The position numbers and the translations under genes were made by a program. A stretch of 64,000 bases of DNA, taken from Canna indica. Lineage: Eukaryota; Streptophyta; Magnoliopsida; Zingiberales; Cannaceae. Within the stretch, counting starts at the first letter, position 1, and each line of letters begins with the position of its first letter. Location: NCBI GenBank assembly GCA_034359265.1, contig CP136891.1, positions 46,554,001 through 46,618,000 on the forward strand, read 5' to 3'. Below, piece by piece: positions 62,892 through 64,000 of this stretch. The notes beneath the pieces were generated by a model. That model saw only the letters and a list, made by a program, of their open reading frames with translations. It did no database searches and was not told the DNA's origin.

Positions 62892-64000
62892 TGTAATGCC
62901 CAAAAATCTTATATCAATGTTTTATCCTTAAACAGGGGATCGTGGGCCCGAGTTAGTGCAGATTGGCGGAAAGCTCTGAGATTACACCCAGGTAAGCTTT
63001 TTAATGAGAAAAAAATTAGGAAAATCCTATTTAATTTATCTCTATGATTTTAGCATGCTAGGATGATAGAGGGTCTCGAGATCAATTTAGTGGTTCAATC
63101 GGAACTCGGATCGGAGTTAGAACAGGTTAGATATGGACTGTTTAAGTCAGATAACTAAGCTAGGGGCATTTTGGTCATTTGGACCCAAATAGGGTCCATA
63201 AAAAGACCAAGTGGCACATAACTATAGGTTTAGCCGCACGCCACCCTAGGAGGAGAGAGAGAGGAGGCGCCGCCCCTTTGGTTAGGAGGACAAGACGATT
63301 CGAGGCCGCAATCCGCGAGTTCGTTGGCGCCGATTAGAGGAGGATACCTATAGTCTTCTTCCCTCTCATTTTCCCCGAAAAAGGTGAGTGGATTTGTCTT
63401 CTTTTTCCTGTTTTCTTCAGATTCATGCTGCCCCTATGTCATGGGGATTTGTGGATTTTAGCTCATTTTCTTCGTATCGTTTTGATGATTTATGTCGAGG
63501 GTTTTGTAATCGACGTCGTGTTTTCGTCGGATCATATTTTGGGGCTGTTCTTGGCCACCCAACTCATGCTGTGCCACCCCCCTTCTTGGCTCAATTCTTG
63601 ATGGTTTCTTGATGAATTCTTGTGGATTTCTTGGGGGTTGTTGAGGGATCTTGGCTCTTGTTTGGAGTCTTGAAGAAAGATGGAATTTTGGGGATGAACT
63701 AGGTGTGCCGCCCCCTTCCCTTAGGGGTTTCGGGACCCTATGGTGGCCGGCCACCCAAAGATCCAAGTTTTTATGATTCCTAACAGGTTTTTGCATCTAG
63801 GAATTAAACTTTAAGGCATGAATAAATTAGTCCTAATGATTTACAAATTGTGGGAAACTACACTTAGGGATATATTTAGGACCTTAGGGACACAAGAAAC
63901 CCTAGAACCCTAAACTAAACTTCAGAAGGGCCGACCTTGAGCTTCCTAGAGGGGCTGAACCCTCCCTACCACTAGAGCACTCGGGTGGGAAGATAGACCG
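62892..64000 (+). repeat. 3' LTR of gypsy D, first 1.1 kb (runs off window)
   Basis: Starts TGTAATGCCCAAAAATC after the polypurine tract and parallels 55672-56790. The remaining part, about 1.26 kb if full length, is outside the window. Confidence 0.92.

Larger units (their letters stand above)
55672..64000 (+). mobile_element. Ty3/gypsy chromodomain retrotransposon D, nested in gypsy C; 3' LTR cut by window end
   Basis: 5' LTR 55672-58040, PBS 58044-58055 (TGGTATCAGAGC, exact), gag-pol 58232-62867, polypurine tract (aaggggggaagaaa, about 62877-62890), and 3' LTR from 62892 to beyond 64000. The gene order PR-RT-RH-INT and a C-terminal chromodomain place it with plant chromoviruses of the Tekay/Del type. 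The left target flank is actgg (55667-55671); the right flank is outside the window. RT carries a deletion and several stops occur, so it is defective. Confidence 0.92.

Overview
This window is repeat-dense nuclear DNA from a flowering plant. There is no intact ordinary host gene that I can recognise. Almost every stretch belongs to a transposable element, a solo LTR, or a captured or organelle-derived fragment. A plastid insertion (47.5-49.4 kb) carries an rpl2 copy whose first codon is ACG, and an rpl23 copy with a monocot-like C-terminus. Both hint at a non-grass monocot, by inference only.

Layout. 1-4448: 5' portion of a CACTA element with a tnp2 pseudogene on the minus strand; its left end lies outside the window. 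4449-9911: two head-to-tail, decayed Helitrons (Rep and PIF1-like helicase). 10167-16156: full-length, broken LINE with a 9-bp target duplication, followed by a minus-strand LINE stub and a foldback element. 17.4-17.9 kb: unidentified ORF. 18001-20285: non-autonomous hAT element. 21150-21174: Helitron 3' terminus. 21183-22833: putative solo LTR with a GC-rich minisatellite.

22.8-38.3 kb is a nest. A pectinesterase gene fragment is split by Ty1/copia element A (23096-37943). Element A is split by Ty1/copia element B (24672-34851, TSD CAATC). Element B is split by a 3.5-kb CACTA element (27013-30541, TSD AAC) that encodes only a TnpA-type protein.

38533-40589 is a Pack-MULE with about 0.5-kb inverted repeats, a 9-bp TSD, a YABBY zinc-finger exon and a membrane-protein gene fragment. 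41657-44794 is a short LTR element with no coding capacity. 44844-45188 is a foldback MITE. 46559-50690 is a minus-strand solo LTR into which plastid DNA (rpl2, rpl23, trnI-CAU, ycf2 start) has been inserted. 51217 is another Helitron 3' end. From 51408 to the window end a Ty3/gypsy element (C) is interrupted inside its protease region by a second, chromodomain-bearing Ty3/gypsy element (D), whose 3' LTR runs off the window.

The genes do not work together as a pathway. The window is a stratified record of successive insertions. All pol, transposase and helicase genes inspected contain stops, frameshifts or deletions, so any mobility would depend on related elements elsewhere in the genome. 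The least ordinary items are the Pack-MULE with two captured genes, a stem-loop with a conserved loop and two compensatory pairs shared by two divergent CACTA leaders, the plastid insert inside a solo LTR, and the possibility that most of 22.8-51.2 kb sits inside one old gene-carrying Helitron.
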